A DNA stretch of 64,000 nt, taken from assembly GCF_002954705.1 (NCBI RefSeq), contig NZ_MSCO01000002.1, forward strand, positions 1,106,956-1,170,955, written 5' to 3'. Shown piece by piece: positions 8,873 through 17,508 of this stretch (positions within the stretch are counted from its first letter, which is position 1; each line of letters opens with the position of its first letter). Both the position numbers and the translations under genes were made by a program. Origin of the DNA: Aliivibrio sifiae (GTDB lineage Bacteria; Pseudomonadota; Gammaproteobacteria; Enterobacterales; Vibrionaceae). The notes beneath the pieces are model-generated. The model searched no databases, was not told where the DNA came from, and saw only the letters and a list, made by a program, of their open reading frames with translations.

Positions 8873-9486
8873 CAAATACCAACGGGAACGCCATACTCAT
8901 CGACATAGGCTTGAGATTCTTTTTTTAACTTAGGATACACAAAATCATCAGCTACTTTATCTTCTACGGCTTGCACTTTAAATTGAAGCTCGTTATCAAA
9001 GCATGTCCCATTCAAAAATACTGATATTATCCCATCAGGAGCTAAACCTAATAAGATATTATCTTTATAAGGATATAAACCGTTATTAAAACCGCATCTC
9101 ATTTCATGAAATTCACGCATTTTATTACGGATATCTTCTGATACTTTGATAGTTTTATTGTATGTTTTTTTATTCGCTAATGAGTGCCAACGAATATAAA
9201 AAGAAGCAGGTAGTTTTGTACTACGAATTGTATAACCAGAATGATATCGATCTAACCCTTCCCAAGAGTTTGGATGTTTAGAGAACTTAGTGGATTTTGT
9301 AACCATCCCTCTCCATCCACCTTGCTTTTCCTCATCGACAATAAGTAAGATATCGACATATGCTGAATAATATTTTGGAGCCATCGTAGAAATCGTCCAT
9401 TCATCTAATTGTTTCGATTTTCCAAGCTGACTATCAACACATCCACCTAATAATAGACCAAAAATAATTAATAAAAATTGATTCAA
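8869..9486 (-). CDS. Lipoprotein, probable type VI immunity protein (copy 1)
   Basis: 205 residues; signal MNQFLLIIFGLLLGGC with lipobox LGGC, so probably a lipoprotein facing the periplasm. It shares most of its length with the gene at 8237 (for example DEWTIS, SGYTIRSTKLPASFYIRWHS, NKMREFHEMRCG), indicating a tandem duplication. Its start overlaps the end of the DUF2235 effector gene by four bases (ATGA), a coupling typical of effector-immunity pairs. I know no characterised family name. The likely role is neutralising the upstream phospholipase in the periplasm. Confidence 0.75.
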   Translation of the reverse strand: MNQFLLIIFGLLLGGCVDSQLGKSKQLDEWTISTMAPKYYSAYVDILLIVDEEKQGGWRGMVTKSTKFSKHPNSWEGLDRYHSGYTIRSTKLPASFYIRWHSLANKKTYNKTIKVSEDIRNKMREFHEMRCGFNNGLYPYKDNILLGLAPDGIISVFLNGTCFDNELQFKVQAVEDKVADDFVYPKLKKESQAYVDEYGVPVGIW

Positions 9487-11285
9487 AATGGATACCCTTT
9501 TTGTTTTTTATGAGACCAAATTTGCCTTTCACGTTCATCATGTTGATTAACCCTAGGCTTCATTGTGTACATCCCTGTATCTATAGCCCAATGGTCTGAG
9601 CAATGAACGTAGTGTTTTAAAACGTAAGATGATAAAGATTCCGAAATTTCTTTGATAATAGCTAAACCTGAAATATTTTTTGAATGACTATAACAATCTT
9701 CATAATATGAGTAGAGCTCAGTTAATTTATCATCAACATTTAGAGTATTATTAGAGAGTGGCACTTTATTTTCAATCGCTATTTTATGCATTAAATTAAA
9801 TGATAGTAGCTGAAGATCTGGCGAAATTTCTCGCGTCATGGATAGTGTTGCTCTAAATCGATAGTGCTTATTAGTGAGTATTGCTTTAACTATATTATTT
9901 TGCGAAAAACAACTTGTAGAAACAACATAAGGCAAAAATTCTTGTTTCATCTCTTCTATTTTATATGCTGCTTTATTATTAAATTGCTGTTCCGCATGCC
10001 AATCACCTTCACTAATGGTACGCAGATATGGTTTCATAATCATCACACTATCAATCGGATCTTTATATCCACCACCGATATCTGAATGAACGCCAAGTAA
10101 GGCGATTTCTTGATGTTCTGGGGCAACTGAATTTAATGAAAAATTATCTCTACACTCATGATGCGCGGTAAAATGCACCACTTTATTGGCAATGTCTTTA
10201 GGTAAATATAAATTTATACCATGATTATTTTCATCTGTTGTATCCAATAAATCTTTTATACAGCCAATAGCTGCCACAGTATCGTACAACCCTATAAAAT
10301 TAATACTTACTTTAGAAGAGCTGTTTAATTGTAATTTTTCATATACCAACCCATCCATTTTTTTATAGATCTCATTAGCAAAATGTCGGGCTGTAGCTGC
10401 CCCTCGACTAAAACCAAAAATATCAAAGACAATATTTGATAAATTATGGTTAATTTCATTTTCAATTATCAGAGAAGCTAATTTTTCACACGCTAATTGT
10501 GAAATCGAAATAACACCACGATCACCTGTCCCTAATCCCATATCAGGAAAACGCTCATCCTCTTCTAACGCTTTCGTTCCTACCCCTTCCATATATATAC
10601 TAAATACATTTTTTTGCTCTGAATCATAGGATTCACTTAAACGTCCTATATTCGTTATTGAATTATCATAACTACCGCGGTGTCTTTTCGAAAAGGAAGT
10701 TAAGTCTTCGCATACTCCTTGTATCTCATCCGGCACAAAATCGTCGTCTTCACACCGAGCGCCAAAATCAGCATTAAACGAATTGTTACCCGTTCCATCG
10801 AAGAAAACACCAAAGCGAATTTCTTGCTTAGTAAAATCTAAAATTTCAATAACGTAGCTTTCATTATGAACAAAACTTAGATTTCCTAGTTTTCCTTTAT
10901 GGTGTTCTTCAGGGAATTGATAATCAGGTGCTTTACTCCATAAATCACCCAGTGTGACCTGCTGGTATACCTTGTTTACATCACCTTTTAAGCCACCTTT
11001 TTCTTCTTTAGAAAAATCAACAACTGGGGAGCTTTCTGATTCAACTCGCTTATCCCTGCCTTCAACAAGATCAATTAACTCTTGAGGCTCCATGCTAACT
11101 TTTATTGGGCCACTCGCTATATTCTCAATAAGGTTCGGGCCTGCTTTTAAACTTATGGTTTGAATGGTTCCAACAGCGTCTTCAATGGTGACTTCAATGC
11201 CCTCATAAGGTTGATTATTTTCATCTCTGAAATCCAATTCAACCCAATTGGTGACTTTTTCACAGGGAATACAACGATCACTCAT
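9483..11285 (-). CDS. DUF2235 type VI lipase effector (Tle1-like)
   Basis: 600 residues with an N-terminal region (about 1-145) lacking a signal peptide, then an alpha/beta-hydrolase of the DUF2235 type: FGVFFDGTGNNS at 158-169, nucleophile elbow GFSRG with Ser293, IGLYDTVAAIG with Asp335, and GVHSDIGGGY with His400 and Asp402. Family members are phospholipases delivered into rival cells by type VI secretion to attack membranes. It lies after vgrG and a DUF4123 adaptor and before two lipoproteins, the standard order of a VgrG-loaded effector with periplasmic immunity. It overlaps both neighbours by four bases. Two Cys pairs at the N terminus (CIPC) are unexplained. Confidence 0.85.
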   Translation of the reverse strand: MSDRCIPCEKVTNWVELDFRDENNQPYEGIEVTIEDAVGTIQTISLKAGPNLIENIASGPIKVSMEPQELIDLVEGRDKRVESESSPVVDFSKEEKGGLKGDVNKVYQQVTLGDLWSKAPDYQFPEEHHKGKLGNLSFVHNESYVIEILDFTKQEIRFGVFFDGTGNNSFNADFGARCEDDDFVPDEIQGVCEDLTSFSKRHRGSYDNSITNIGRLSESYDSEQKNVFSIYMEGVGTKALEEDERFPDMGLGTGDRGVISISQLACEKLASLIIENEINHNLSNIVFDIFGFSRGAATARHFANEIYKKMDGLVYEKLQLNSSSKVSINFIGLYDTVAAIGCIKDLLDTTDENNHGINLYLPKDIANKVVHFTAHHECRDNFSLNSVAPEHQEIALLGVHSDIGGGYKDPIDSVMIMKPYLRTISEGDWHAEQQFNNKAAYKIEEMKQEFLPYVVSTSCFSQNNIVKAILTNKHYRFRATLSMTREISPDLQLLSFNLMHKIAIENKVPLSNNTLNVDDKLTELYSYYEDCYSHSKNISGLAIIKEISESLSSYVLKHYVHCSDHWAIDTGMYTMKPRVNQHDERERQIWSHKKQKGYPF

Positions 11286-12079
11286 ATTTCACTTCCTTGT
11301 TGAAGGGCATTACTCATTGCTAGCTTCCCTGCTTTTTTAACCGTATTTATTTGCTTATCATCCAGATACCAAGCATCAAAAACAATTTGGTCTTCCCATT
11401 GTGTATTTTTAGCAAGCTGAACCATAGAATAAGCTTCTAATTCTTCGTTACTAAGTTGGTAAGATCTACCTTGCTTAAGAAATCCAATTAGCTTCAACTG
11501 AATATCAAAATTTAAGTTATAAACTGTTTTCATTAATTCAGGGAAACGCTGCCACGCTAAGCGTTCAACAATCCATGCGTGCCTTTTAAGTGAATACTGA
11601 GAATGGTGCTTTTCTATTCTCCACCATGGTTCAAGCTGATGAGTAAGCCTTGGGGCGCTATTCTTAAAGCTAACAGGAATATCATTAGATATAATCTTAA
11701 TTCGATTTGCCGTCCCAAGAAACGTTGATAATTCTATTTGGCTAAAAGCTGACAGCATCGGCTCTAAAACCATACGATCATAGTAACGAAATAAAACTAA
11801 TTCACCATCAAGTCCTGCAAACGTTAAACTTTTCCAATGTTGTATATGTGTTTCAATATCATCTGAGAAATAAATATGAAAACCCGACGGTTTCTTAGCA
11901 AAATAAGCTAGAAAGTCTTTGGAAGGATAAGGCAATAACCATGGACCAATCTCTTTCTGTGCATCAAACTCAGAATCTAAATACAGAGGATAAGCATCAT
12001 TTCCACCAAAATGATAAAAGCGTTCAATAACATCCTTATCTTCAAGCGGATTAACAATAAGATAACTTTGCTCACGCAT
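11282..12079 (-). CDS. DUF4123 type VI effector adaptor (Tap/TEC-like)
   Basis: About 265 residues with a DUF4123-type N-terminal half (YLIVNPLEDKDVIERFY through RYYDRMVLEPML) and a C-terminal region of unknown role. DUF4123 proteins are chaperones that load a cognate effector onto VgrG. It sits exactly between vgrG and the lipase effector, so it most likely loads the latter. I choose the ATG at 12079 (MREQSYLIV), which has GGAGGG eight bases upstream, over an in-frame TTG at 12100 that overlaps vgrG. Confidence 0.8.
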   Translation of the reverse strand: MREQSYLIVNPLEDKDVIERFYHFGGNDAYPLYLDSEFDAQKEIGPWLLPYPSKDFLAYFAKKPSGFHIYFSDDIETHIQHWKSLTFAGLDGELVLFRYYDRMVLEPMLSAFSQIELSTFLGTANRIKIISNDIPVSFKNSAPRLTHQLEPWWRIEKHHSQYSLKRHAWIVERLAWQRFPELMKTVYNLNFDIQLKLIGFLKQGRSYQLSNEELEAYSMVQLAKNTQWEDQIVFDAWYLDDKQINTVKKAGKLAMSNALQQGSEI

Positions 12080-12084
12080 TGCTT

Positions 12085-14121
12085 TTATCCCTCCCCACAA
12101 GACTTAACTGCGATTGCATTGAGCTTTTGAGCATTCTGCATTGAACTTTTTGATGCTTTCATTGGCAGGGCGCCAGCTTTCTCTAACGCCTTCCCCATTG
12201 GTAACACAGCTGCTTTTCCTGCATAACCACTGCCACTTCCTGCGCTTCCGCCTGAGTTTAAATTAATGGCAGACCCAATAAGATGAACGCCTGCTGGGTC
12301 GATTTTTACTACACTGCCACCGGCTTTAATGGTGATTTCAGTTCCTGCCTCTAACACTATTTTTTGCCCTGATTTTAAGTGCAATTCAGAACCAATCTCT
12401 TCTAATCGTTTTTTTCCTACTTTGCTATGAACAGAACCATTAATTTGATGATGAGAATCTCCTTTAATGGTTTCGAATTGGCTTCCATCAACCGTGGTGT
12501 TTTTATTGTTTTTTATCTCATTAAACTGATTGTTATGTACTATTTTGTGCTCATCATTAAACACTTCTATCGTTTGGTTGTTCTGTATTTGGCCATCCAT
12601 GTCTTTGGCTGCATGAATATAAACTTGCTCGGCGTCTTTTTTATCTTCAAAACGTAATTCATTAAAATTCTCTCCACCGAGAGAGCTTGATGTTTTAAAG
12701 GTACTGCGTGTCTTGTGTTCAGGCAGGGAGTAAGGGGGTTTATTATTACCATTGTAAAGAGAGCCTGTGATGATTGGTTTATCAGGATCACCATGAATAA
12801 AACTAACAATGACTTCGTGGCCTATTCTTGGTAACACAAATTGACCATACTGATTGCCAGCCCACCCTTGTGATGTTCTCAACCAACACGTGGTTTTTTC
12901 ATTTGCTTGTCCATTTCTATCCCAGTGAAATTGTACTTTTACACGTCCAAATTCATCACAATAAATTTCTTCATTTTCAGGCCCTGTAACAATCGCTGTA
13001 TCTACATTATGAATAAGAGGTTTAGGCTCTGATTTTATTTTAAAAGGAATGTGCCAAGGCAAACAACGGAAACTAGCATGATATTGAGAATTACCATCAG
13101 CAAGCGCTTCAAGCACTTGAGGTTGTTGCCCACTATGAAAAACTTGCGTCAATAACCATGTATTATTCCATTCTGGATTTGGATGTTCTTGAATAGGTTG
13201 AAAGTGACCTACCGTTAATTGAGCACAATCACTCTCACCGACCAATTCTATATTGCTATTTCTATGCTGCAAAAGTGATAACTGAGCCTGTTTAATGGCC
13301 GTTTCCGATGTCTTTTTATTCGCAGGATAATAATACTGCTCTAGCCCCATTTCTGACGCTTGATTATCTTTCTCTTCTTGCTGAGCCGTACCAACAGGAT
13401 AACGTTGAGGGGTCTCAAAATGGTAATCTTTTACTGATACTTTACCAACACCTACCCTCTGTTTTTTAATTAATGAGGTAATGGTATTGCCATCTTTTAC
13501 CATCCCATTGTCAGCAGCCACACAAAGAGGCTGAAGCTCGGTATAGGTTTCAGGACCATCAGAAATAATCAATTTTGACCCTAGTTCGGCATGCTCATAA
13601 TAAGAAACGAGCCCTTCTTCTGCCATTAGCCTCTGTACAAACCCAAAATCCGATTCCCCATACTGCACACAATAATCACGAGGTTGATGAGTATTAAATA
13701 ACTCAATCTCAAAATGGTTCGTTAAAATCCCCGCTTGCTTATAAATCTCAGCAATGATGTCAGGGACTGCTTTGTTTTGGAAAATCTGAAAGTTAGTACG
13801 GTAATTAAGAAGGGAAAAAATAGGGATAAGATTTAATTTATAAGTACTGTAACGAAATGACGAGCCTAATTGTTCTATAGACTCAATAATACCATGTACA
13901 TATCTAGGAGCTAATGCAGGATCATTCTTATGATATAGAGTTAAGCAAACCGGTAATTGAAGCCACTCCCCTAAAGGTAATGCCGGATCTTCACATACAA
14001 AAGTAACGTCAAATTCATACCCATCACCCAGCGTCTCCTGTCCGGAAAACGCATAGACTTGTAAAGGCATATCTATCGTGGCGACATTAATTTCAAACTG
14101 AGCTTGGTTTGCATCCTGCAT
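12085..14121 (-). CDS. vgrG: VgrG type VI spike protein
   Basis: 678 residues: gp27/gp44-like N-terminal half (FEINVATIDMPLQVYAFSG to about 370), gp5 OB fold (GPENEEIYCDEFGRVKVQF, GWAGNQYGQFVLPRIGHEV), and a C-terminal beta-helix with repeating strands (QIQNNQTIEVFNDEHKIVHN, TVDGSQFETIKGDSHHQING). It ends in a short Gly/Ser and Ala/Lys tail, not an enzymatic domain, so it is a carrier rather than an evolved VgrG. The tail is a plausible docking site for the DUF4123 adaptor/effector. Preceded by hcp with a 164-base gap holding a long hairpin; RBS GGAAG upstream of the ATG. Confidence 0.95.
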   Translation of the reverse strand: MQDANQAQFEINVATIDMPLQVYAFSGQETLGDGYEFDVTFVCEDPALPLGEWLQLPVCLTLYHKNDPALAPRYVHGIIESIEQLGSSFRYSTYKLNLIPIFSLLNYRTNFQIFQNKAVPDIIAEIYKQAGILTNHFEIELFNTHQPRDYCVQYGESDFGFVQRLMAEEGLVSYYEHAELGSKLIISDGPETYTELQPLCVAADNGMVKDGNTITSLIKKQRVGVGKVSVKDYHFETPQRYPVGTAQQEEKDNQASEMGLEQYYYPANKKTSETAIKQAQLSLLQHRNSNIELVGESDCAQLTVGHFQPIQEHPNPEWNNTWLLTQVFHSGQQPQVLEALADGNSQYHASFRCLPWHIPFKIKSEPKPLIHNVDTAIVTGPENEEIYCDEFGRVKVQFHWDRNGQANEKTTCWLRTSQGWAGNQYGQFVLPRIGHEVIVSFIHGDPDKPIITGSLYNGNNKPPYSLPEHKTRSTFKTSSSLGGENFNELRFEDKKDAEQVYIHAAKDMDGQIQNNQTIEVFNDEHKIVHNNQFNEIKNNKNTTVDGSQFETIKGDSHHQINGSVHSKVGKKRLEEIGSELHLKSGQKIVLEAGTEITIKAGGSVVKIDPAGVHLIGSAINLNSGGSAGSGSGYAGKAAVLPMGKALEKAGALPMKASKSSMQNAQKLNAIAVKSCGEG

Positions 14122-14222
14122 AATGATTCTTCCTGAAACACAAATGTATATTTAACTCATATAACAATGACATATTATTAATCAGCTAGTTACGTGAAAA
14201 TTGGTAAACTAAAACGCAAAAA

Positions 14223-14271
14223 GGGAGAGCCATCATAAACAGCTAGGGTTGTTTATGATAATGACTCTCCC
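14223..14271. other. Long two-part hairpin in the hcp-vgrG gap
   Basis: Inverted repeat with outer arms GGGAGAG / CTCTCCC (14223-14229, 14265-14271) and inner arms ATCATAAACA / TGTTTATGAT (14232-14241, 14250-14259). It lies just after the hcp stop on the transcribed strand. It could protect the hcp 3' end or attenuate read-through into vgrG, giving more Hcp than VgrG; there is no strong U tract, so a simple terminator is not certain. Confidence 0.7.
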
Positions 14272-14285
14272 GAAAATGCGAGTGG

Positions 14286-14804
14286 CTACGCTTTCATTGC
14301 TGTACGCCAATCATCATTACCAGATGTACCTGCAACTTCATGTGTCCAATCAATAGCACGGTATGTCATGAATACGTCTTCTAAGTGTGTGAAGTGTGCT
14401 TGTGCAGGATCTTGACAGTTTGGCATTGATGCTGTGATATCAACGATAATCGCATCATGAAGAACTGTCGTGAAATAATGCTCTTGAGTACCCGTCGCTG
14501 AAGTGCGGTACCATTTGATTTCAACTTTTGGTAATTTTTCACCAGACGTTAATGCGTTATACATTAGCGGTGATGCTTTATCGAATACCTTAGTGATACG
14601 TACTGGCTTATGTACACGTTGACCTGTAGGTTGGCCAGATTGTGGATCGCGAGGCAATAACACTTGGTGTTCAAAACCTTGAACTAACACTTCATCTTCA
14701 TGGCCTTCTTGGTAAATGTTACCTACAGAATCTTCAGTAAAAGTACCTGCAGTGATCAGTCCTTGTTTTTCGCCTTCGATACGCATATAAGCTGGGGTTG
14801 GCAT
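14286..14804 (-). CDS. hcp: Hcp type VI tube protein
   Basis: 172 residues, normal Hcp size. Characteristic stretches: MPTPAYMRIEGEKQGLITAG at the N terminus, HKPVRITKVFDKASPLMYNA in the middle, and EHYFTTVLHDAIIVDI. Hcp hexamers stack into the expelled tube and carry small cargo. It is the first gene of the cluster hcp-vgrG-DUF4123-effector-lipoproteins; no sheath or baseplate genes are nearby, so this is an auxiliary cluster serving a main apparatus elsewhere. RBS AAGGAAG upstream; a sigma-54-like promoter lies 47 bases before the start. Confidence 0.97.
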   Translation of the reverse strand: MPTPAYMRIEGEKQGLITAGTFTEDSVGNIYQEGHEDEVLVQGFEHQVLLPRDPQSGQPTGQRVHKPVRITKVFDKASPLMYNALTSGEKLPKVEIKWYRTSATGTQEHYFTTVLHDAIIVDITASMPNCQDPAQAHFTHLEDVFMTYRAIDWTHEVAGTSGNDDWRTAMKA

Positions 14805-14850
14805 ACTATCTTCCTTTTAAATAAAATTAATAAATGTTCCCCCTCCCTAT

Positions 14851-14866
14851 TGCTAAAGGTGTGCCA
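14851..14866 (-). promoter_or_regulatory. Sigma-54-like promoter upstream of hcp
   Basis: Minus strand TGGCACACCTTTAGCA has the invariant GG and GC separated by exactly ten bases, close to the -24/-12 consensus TGGCAC-N5-TTGCA. It would start transcription about 35 bases before the hcp ATG. RpoN control of hcp clusters is known in Vibrio cholerae; use here is inferred. Confidence 0.6.
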
Positions 14867-15170
14867 ATTTTAATAACATTAAAAATCAATGAGTTGATAG
14901 AATAATAAATATATACGTAATAATTTTCGTTTGAAAAGCAATCAAAGAAGAACAAATTTGAATCAAACTAAAAAACATGCCAGATTAATTAGTATTAAAT
15001 ACCAAATACATTATTTTAGAACTGTTTCGCAAATACTCTCCCTACAATGCCAAGTTAACATTTCGAAACATTCTCTGCAAAAATAAACAAAAACCCACCT
15101 TTAATCACACTCTCATTTTAATTGGCACAGTATAAAGAATATACAGATGCGAACTTAAAAAGGAGAATAA
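14867..15170. other. AT-rich intergenic region between hcp and the DUF1538 operon
   Basis: About 300 bases carrying the divergent promoters of hcp and the DUF1538 operon. Apart from the sigma-54-like site just left of it I see no gene and no clear operator. TGGCAC occurs again at 15123-15128 on the plus strand but without a properly spaced GC. Confidence 0.5.
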
Positions 15171-15905
15171 GTGAACGCCATTAAAGCAATGTTAAGTGCC
15201 ATGCTTGGAAGTTTTCGCGATCTCCTGCCTATTATTCTTGTTATCGCTTTCTTTCAATTGGCCGTACTACAAGAGCCCTTACCAAACCTTGGTTCTATCC
15301 TTTTTGGTTTGCTACTTGTGGTATTGGGTTTGACCTTTTTTATCTTTGGTTTAGAGATGGGGTTATTCCCTATTGGCGAATCGATGGCACAAGCATTTGC
15401 CAGAAAAGGTAGCGTGGCTTGGTTATTACTTTTCTCTTTTTGTCTTGGATTTGGTACCACCATAGCAGAGCCCGCCCTTACTGCGGTCGCTGCCGAGGCT
15501 GCTGAAGTCGCCGCAGAAGGAGGAATGATCCCACATACTGAAAACGATATGGATGATTATACCAATGGGCTTCGACTCACCGTTGCTCTGTCCGTTGGTT
15601 TTTCTATCGTGCTCGGGGTGTTACGAATTTTAAAAGGTTGGCCAATTCATATCATGATCATCGGTGGTTATATTACCGTGGTCGCTCTTACGTGGTTCGC
15701 GCCAGAAAATATAATTGGCATTGCCTATGACTCTGGCGGCGTAACAACATCCACAATTACAGTTCCCTTAGTTACCGCTCTTGGTGTCGGCCTTGCTTCT
15801 ACCATTAAAGGGCGAAATCCCATGCTTGATGGTTTTGGTCTTATCGCTTTTGCTTCGTTACTACCTATGATTTTTGTCATGATCTATGGGATGGTATTAG
15901 CATGA
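15171..15905 (+). CDS. DUF1538 membrane protein, first copy
   Basis: 244-residue hydrophobic protein with about six membrane segments, DUF1538 type. The C-terminal signature [20 protein letters not shown] followed by [20 protein letters not shown] is repeated almost exactly in the next gene, so the pair arose by duplication and probably forms a two-subunit transporter. The [14 protein letters not shown] motif sits near residue 100. The start is a GTG with AGGAG seven bases upstream. The family is a predicted transporter of unknown substrate. First gene of a four-gene operon; overlaps the next by four bases. Confidence 0.8.
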   Translation: MNAIKAMLSAMLGSFRDLLPIILVIAFFQLAVLQEPLPNLGSILFGLLLVVLGLTFFIFGLEMGLFPIGESMAQAFARKGSVAWLLLFSFCLGFGTTIAEPALTAVAAEAAEVAAEGGMIPHTENDMDDYTNGLRLTVALSVGFSIVLGVLRILKGWPIHIMIIGGYITVVALTWFAPENIIGIAYDSGGVTTSTITVPLVTALGVGLASTIKGRNPMLDGFGLIAFASLLPMIFVMIYGMVLA

Positions 15906-16693
15906 ACAGTTTAACTCTATTTCTTGAAACCTTCTTATCAACCATTCGCGATGTATTACCGATTGTCGTTATTATTTTTGGCTTCCAATTTGCGGTACTA
16001 AAAAAACCAATAGCCAATTTACCTAAAGTCATTCTTGGCTTCTTTTACGTAATATTAGGGCTATCTCTATTTTTAATGGGATTAGAACTCGCACTCTTCC
16101 CGTTAGGTGAATCTATGGCTGCACAATTAACCGCGCCTGACTTTATCTATGACGGTAAAGATCTATTAAGCCAAACCTTTGATTGGGTCGATTACTATTG
16201 GGTTTATATTTTCGCTGCAACGATCGGATTTAGTACTACCATTGCAGAACCATCACTCATTGCCGTTGCTATAAAAGCCAATGCGGTTTCTGGAGGAAGT
16301 ATTAGCGTTAATGGATTACGTATTGCTGTTGCTTTGGGTGTCGCCTTTGGTATTTCTCTTGGTAGTTATCGAATTATTGTCGGTGATCCTATCCACTATT
16401 ACATCATGGTCGGCTACGTCATTGTGGTGATTCAAACCTTTTATGCACCAAAAATGATTATTCCACTTGCGTACGATTCTGGCGGCGTAACCACATCAAC
16501 CGTTACAGTACCTTTAGTCACCGCTCTGGGATTGGGGCTTGCCTCAACTATCCCCGGACGAAATCCCATGATTGATGGCTTTGGATTAATTGCCTTTGCC
16601 AGTTTATTTCCCATTATTTCCGTTATGACTTACGCACAAATCAGTGCTTATAAAGCCAAAACAAAATTTAGATCTCAAGAAAATACGAATTAA
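15902..16693 (+). CDS. DUF1538 membrane protein, second copy
   Basis: 263 residues, paralogue of the preceding gene with the same order of motifs: [54 protein letters not shown]. Six or so membrane segments. The ATGA overlap with the first copy implies co-translation. The glycine-rich [16 protein letters not shown] stretch looks like a re-entrant or substrate-path segment, though this is inference. The substrate is unknown; control by the downstream P-II-like protein is probable from gene order. Confidence 0.8.
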   Translation: MNSLTLFLETFLSTIRDVLPIVVIIFGFQFAVLKKPIANLPKVILGFFYVILGLSLFLMGLELALFPLGESMAAQLTAPDFIYDGKDLLSQTFDWVDYYWVYIFAATIGFSTTIAEPSLIAVAIKANAVSGGSISVNGLRIAVALGVAFGISLGSYRIIVGDPIHYYIMVGYVIVVIQTFYAPKMIIPLAYDSGGVTTSTVTVPLVTALGLGLASTIPGRNPMIDGFGLIAFASLFPIISVMTYAQISAYKAKTKFRSQENTN

Positions 16694-16708
16694 TTTAGGA
16701 GAAAGCCT

Positions 16709-17059
16709 ATGCGCTTTAAATTATTACTCGCTTTTGTAGAAGAAGCCAAAACAGATGCGGTTCTCGACGCTGCGCGTAATGCTGGAGCGACTGGTGCAAC
16801 CGTGATTAATCATGCTCGCGGAGAAGGCCTCAATAAGAAAAAGACTTTCTTTGGTCTAACACTCGAAGTCCAAAAAGATGTTTTATTATTCGTGGTTGAA
16901 GAACACCTTGCTCGCTCTATTTTAGAGACCATCAATGATGTCGGAGAGTTTGATACTGAATCCGGCCAAGGAATTGCGATTCAAATTGATATTGAAGATG
17001 CCGTTGGCGTTGCTCACCAAGTCGAGACATTAACCAAGGTCGTTGAGGAAAAGTTATGA
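16709..17059 (+). CDS. P-II-like signalling protein
   Basis: 116 residues with the P-II ferredoxin-like fold pattern: beta strand MRFKLLLAFVEEAK, helix, GATGATVINHARGEG, and the T-loop region around LNKKKTFFGLTLEVQ. It lacks the usual uridylylation Tyr context of GlnB/GlnK and so is a P-II-like protein rather than a nitrogen regulator proper. RBS AGGAG. It lies between membrane-protein genes and a CBS gene, as P-II proteins that gate a transporter do (compare AmtB-GlnK). Overlaps the CBS gene by four bases. Confidence 0.8.
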   Translation: MRFKLLLAFVEEAKTDAVLDAARNAGATGATVINHARGEGLNKKKTFFGLTLEVQKDVLLFVVEEHLARSILETINDVGEFDTESGQGIAIQIDIEDAVGVAHQVETLTKVVEEKL

Positions 17060-17454
17060 ATAAAGTAAAAGTAGAAAATGTTATGTCCAACACCTATGTC
17101 ATGGTTGATGGCTTAATGACGGTTGCTGAGGGAATTCAACTAGCAAAACAAAAACAGGTTAAAGCACTTATCGTAAAGAAACGTCACGATGATGATGAAT
17201 ATGGCATTGTTCTGATGAATGACATTGCCAAAAAAGTACTAGCTCAAAACCGTCCAACAGATCGTACTAATATCTATGAAATCATGACAAAACCAGCCCT
17301 TTCTGTCTCTCCTGATATGAACGTAAAGTACTGCGCTCGTCTGTTTGAGCGTTTTGGAATTAGTCGCGCGCCTGTTATTAAACATGGTGAAATAGTAGGG
17401 ATGGTAAGTTACAACAATATTGTATTAAATGGCATGGCAGATCTTAGTCATTAA
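17056..17454 (+). CDS. CBS-domain pair protein
   Basis: 132-residue cytoplasmic protein of two CBS motifs (a Bateman module): first about 8-60 (MSNTYVMVDGLMTVAEGIQL), second about 75-130 (IMTKPALSVSPDMNVKYCAR, RFGISRAPVIKHGEIVGMVS). Such modules bind adenine nucleotides and regulate partners. As the last gene of DUF1538-DUF1538-P-II-CBS it is likely a second energy or nucleotide sensor of the transporter. A hairpin terminator follows directly. Confidence 0.85.
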   Translation: MNKVKVENVMSNTYVMVDGLMTVAEGIQLAKQKQVKALIVKKRHDDDEYGIVLMNDIAKKVLAQNRPTDRTNIYEIMTKPALSVSPDMNVKYCARLFERFGISRAPVIKHGEIVGMVSYNNIVLNGMADLSH

Positions 17455-17460
17455 AAAAAA

Positions 17461-17490
17461 GTGACTTAAAAACATGAGCCTTTAAGTCAC
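17461..17490. terminator. Terminator after the DUF1538 operon
   Basis: Perfect 10-base arms GTGACTTAAA / TTTAAGTCAC with a 10-base loop, preceded by a run of A and followed by T-rich DNA; lies between convergent genes and may serve both strands. Confidence 0.8.
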
Positions 17491-17508
17491 TGTTATTATA
17501 ATAAATTA

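Noticed and set aside
15123-15145. TGGCAC on plus strand before the DUF1538 operon as a sigma-54 site
   Set aside because: No GC at ten-base spacing after the GG.
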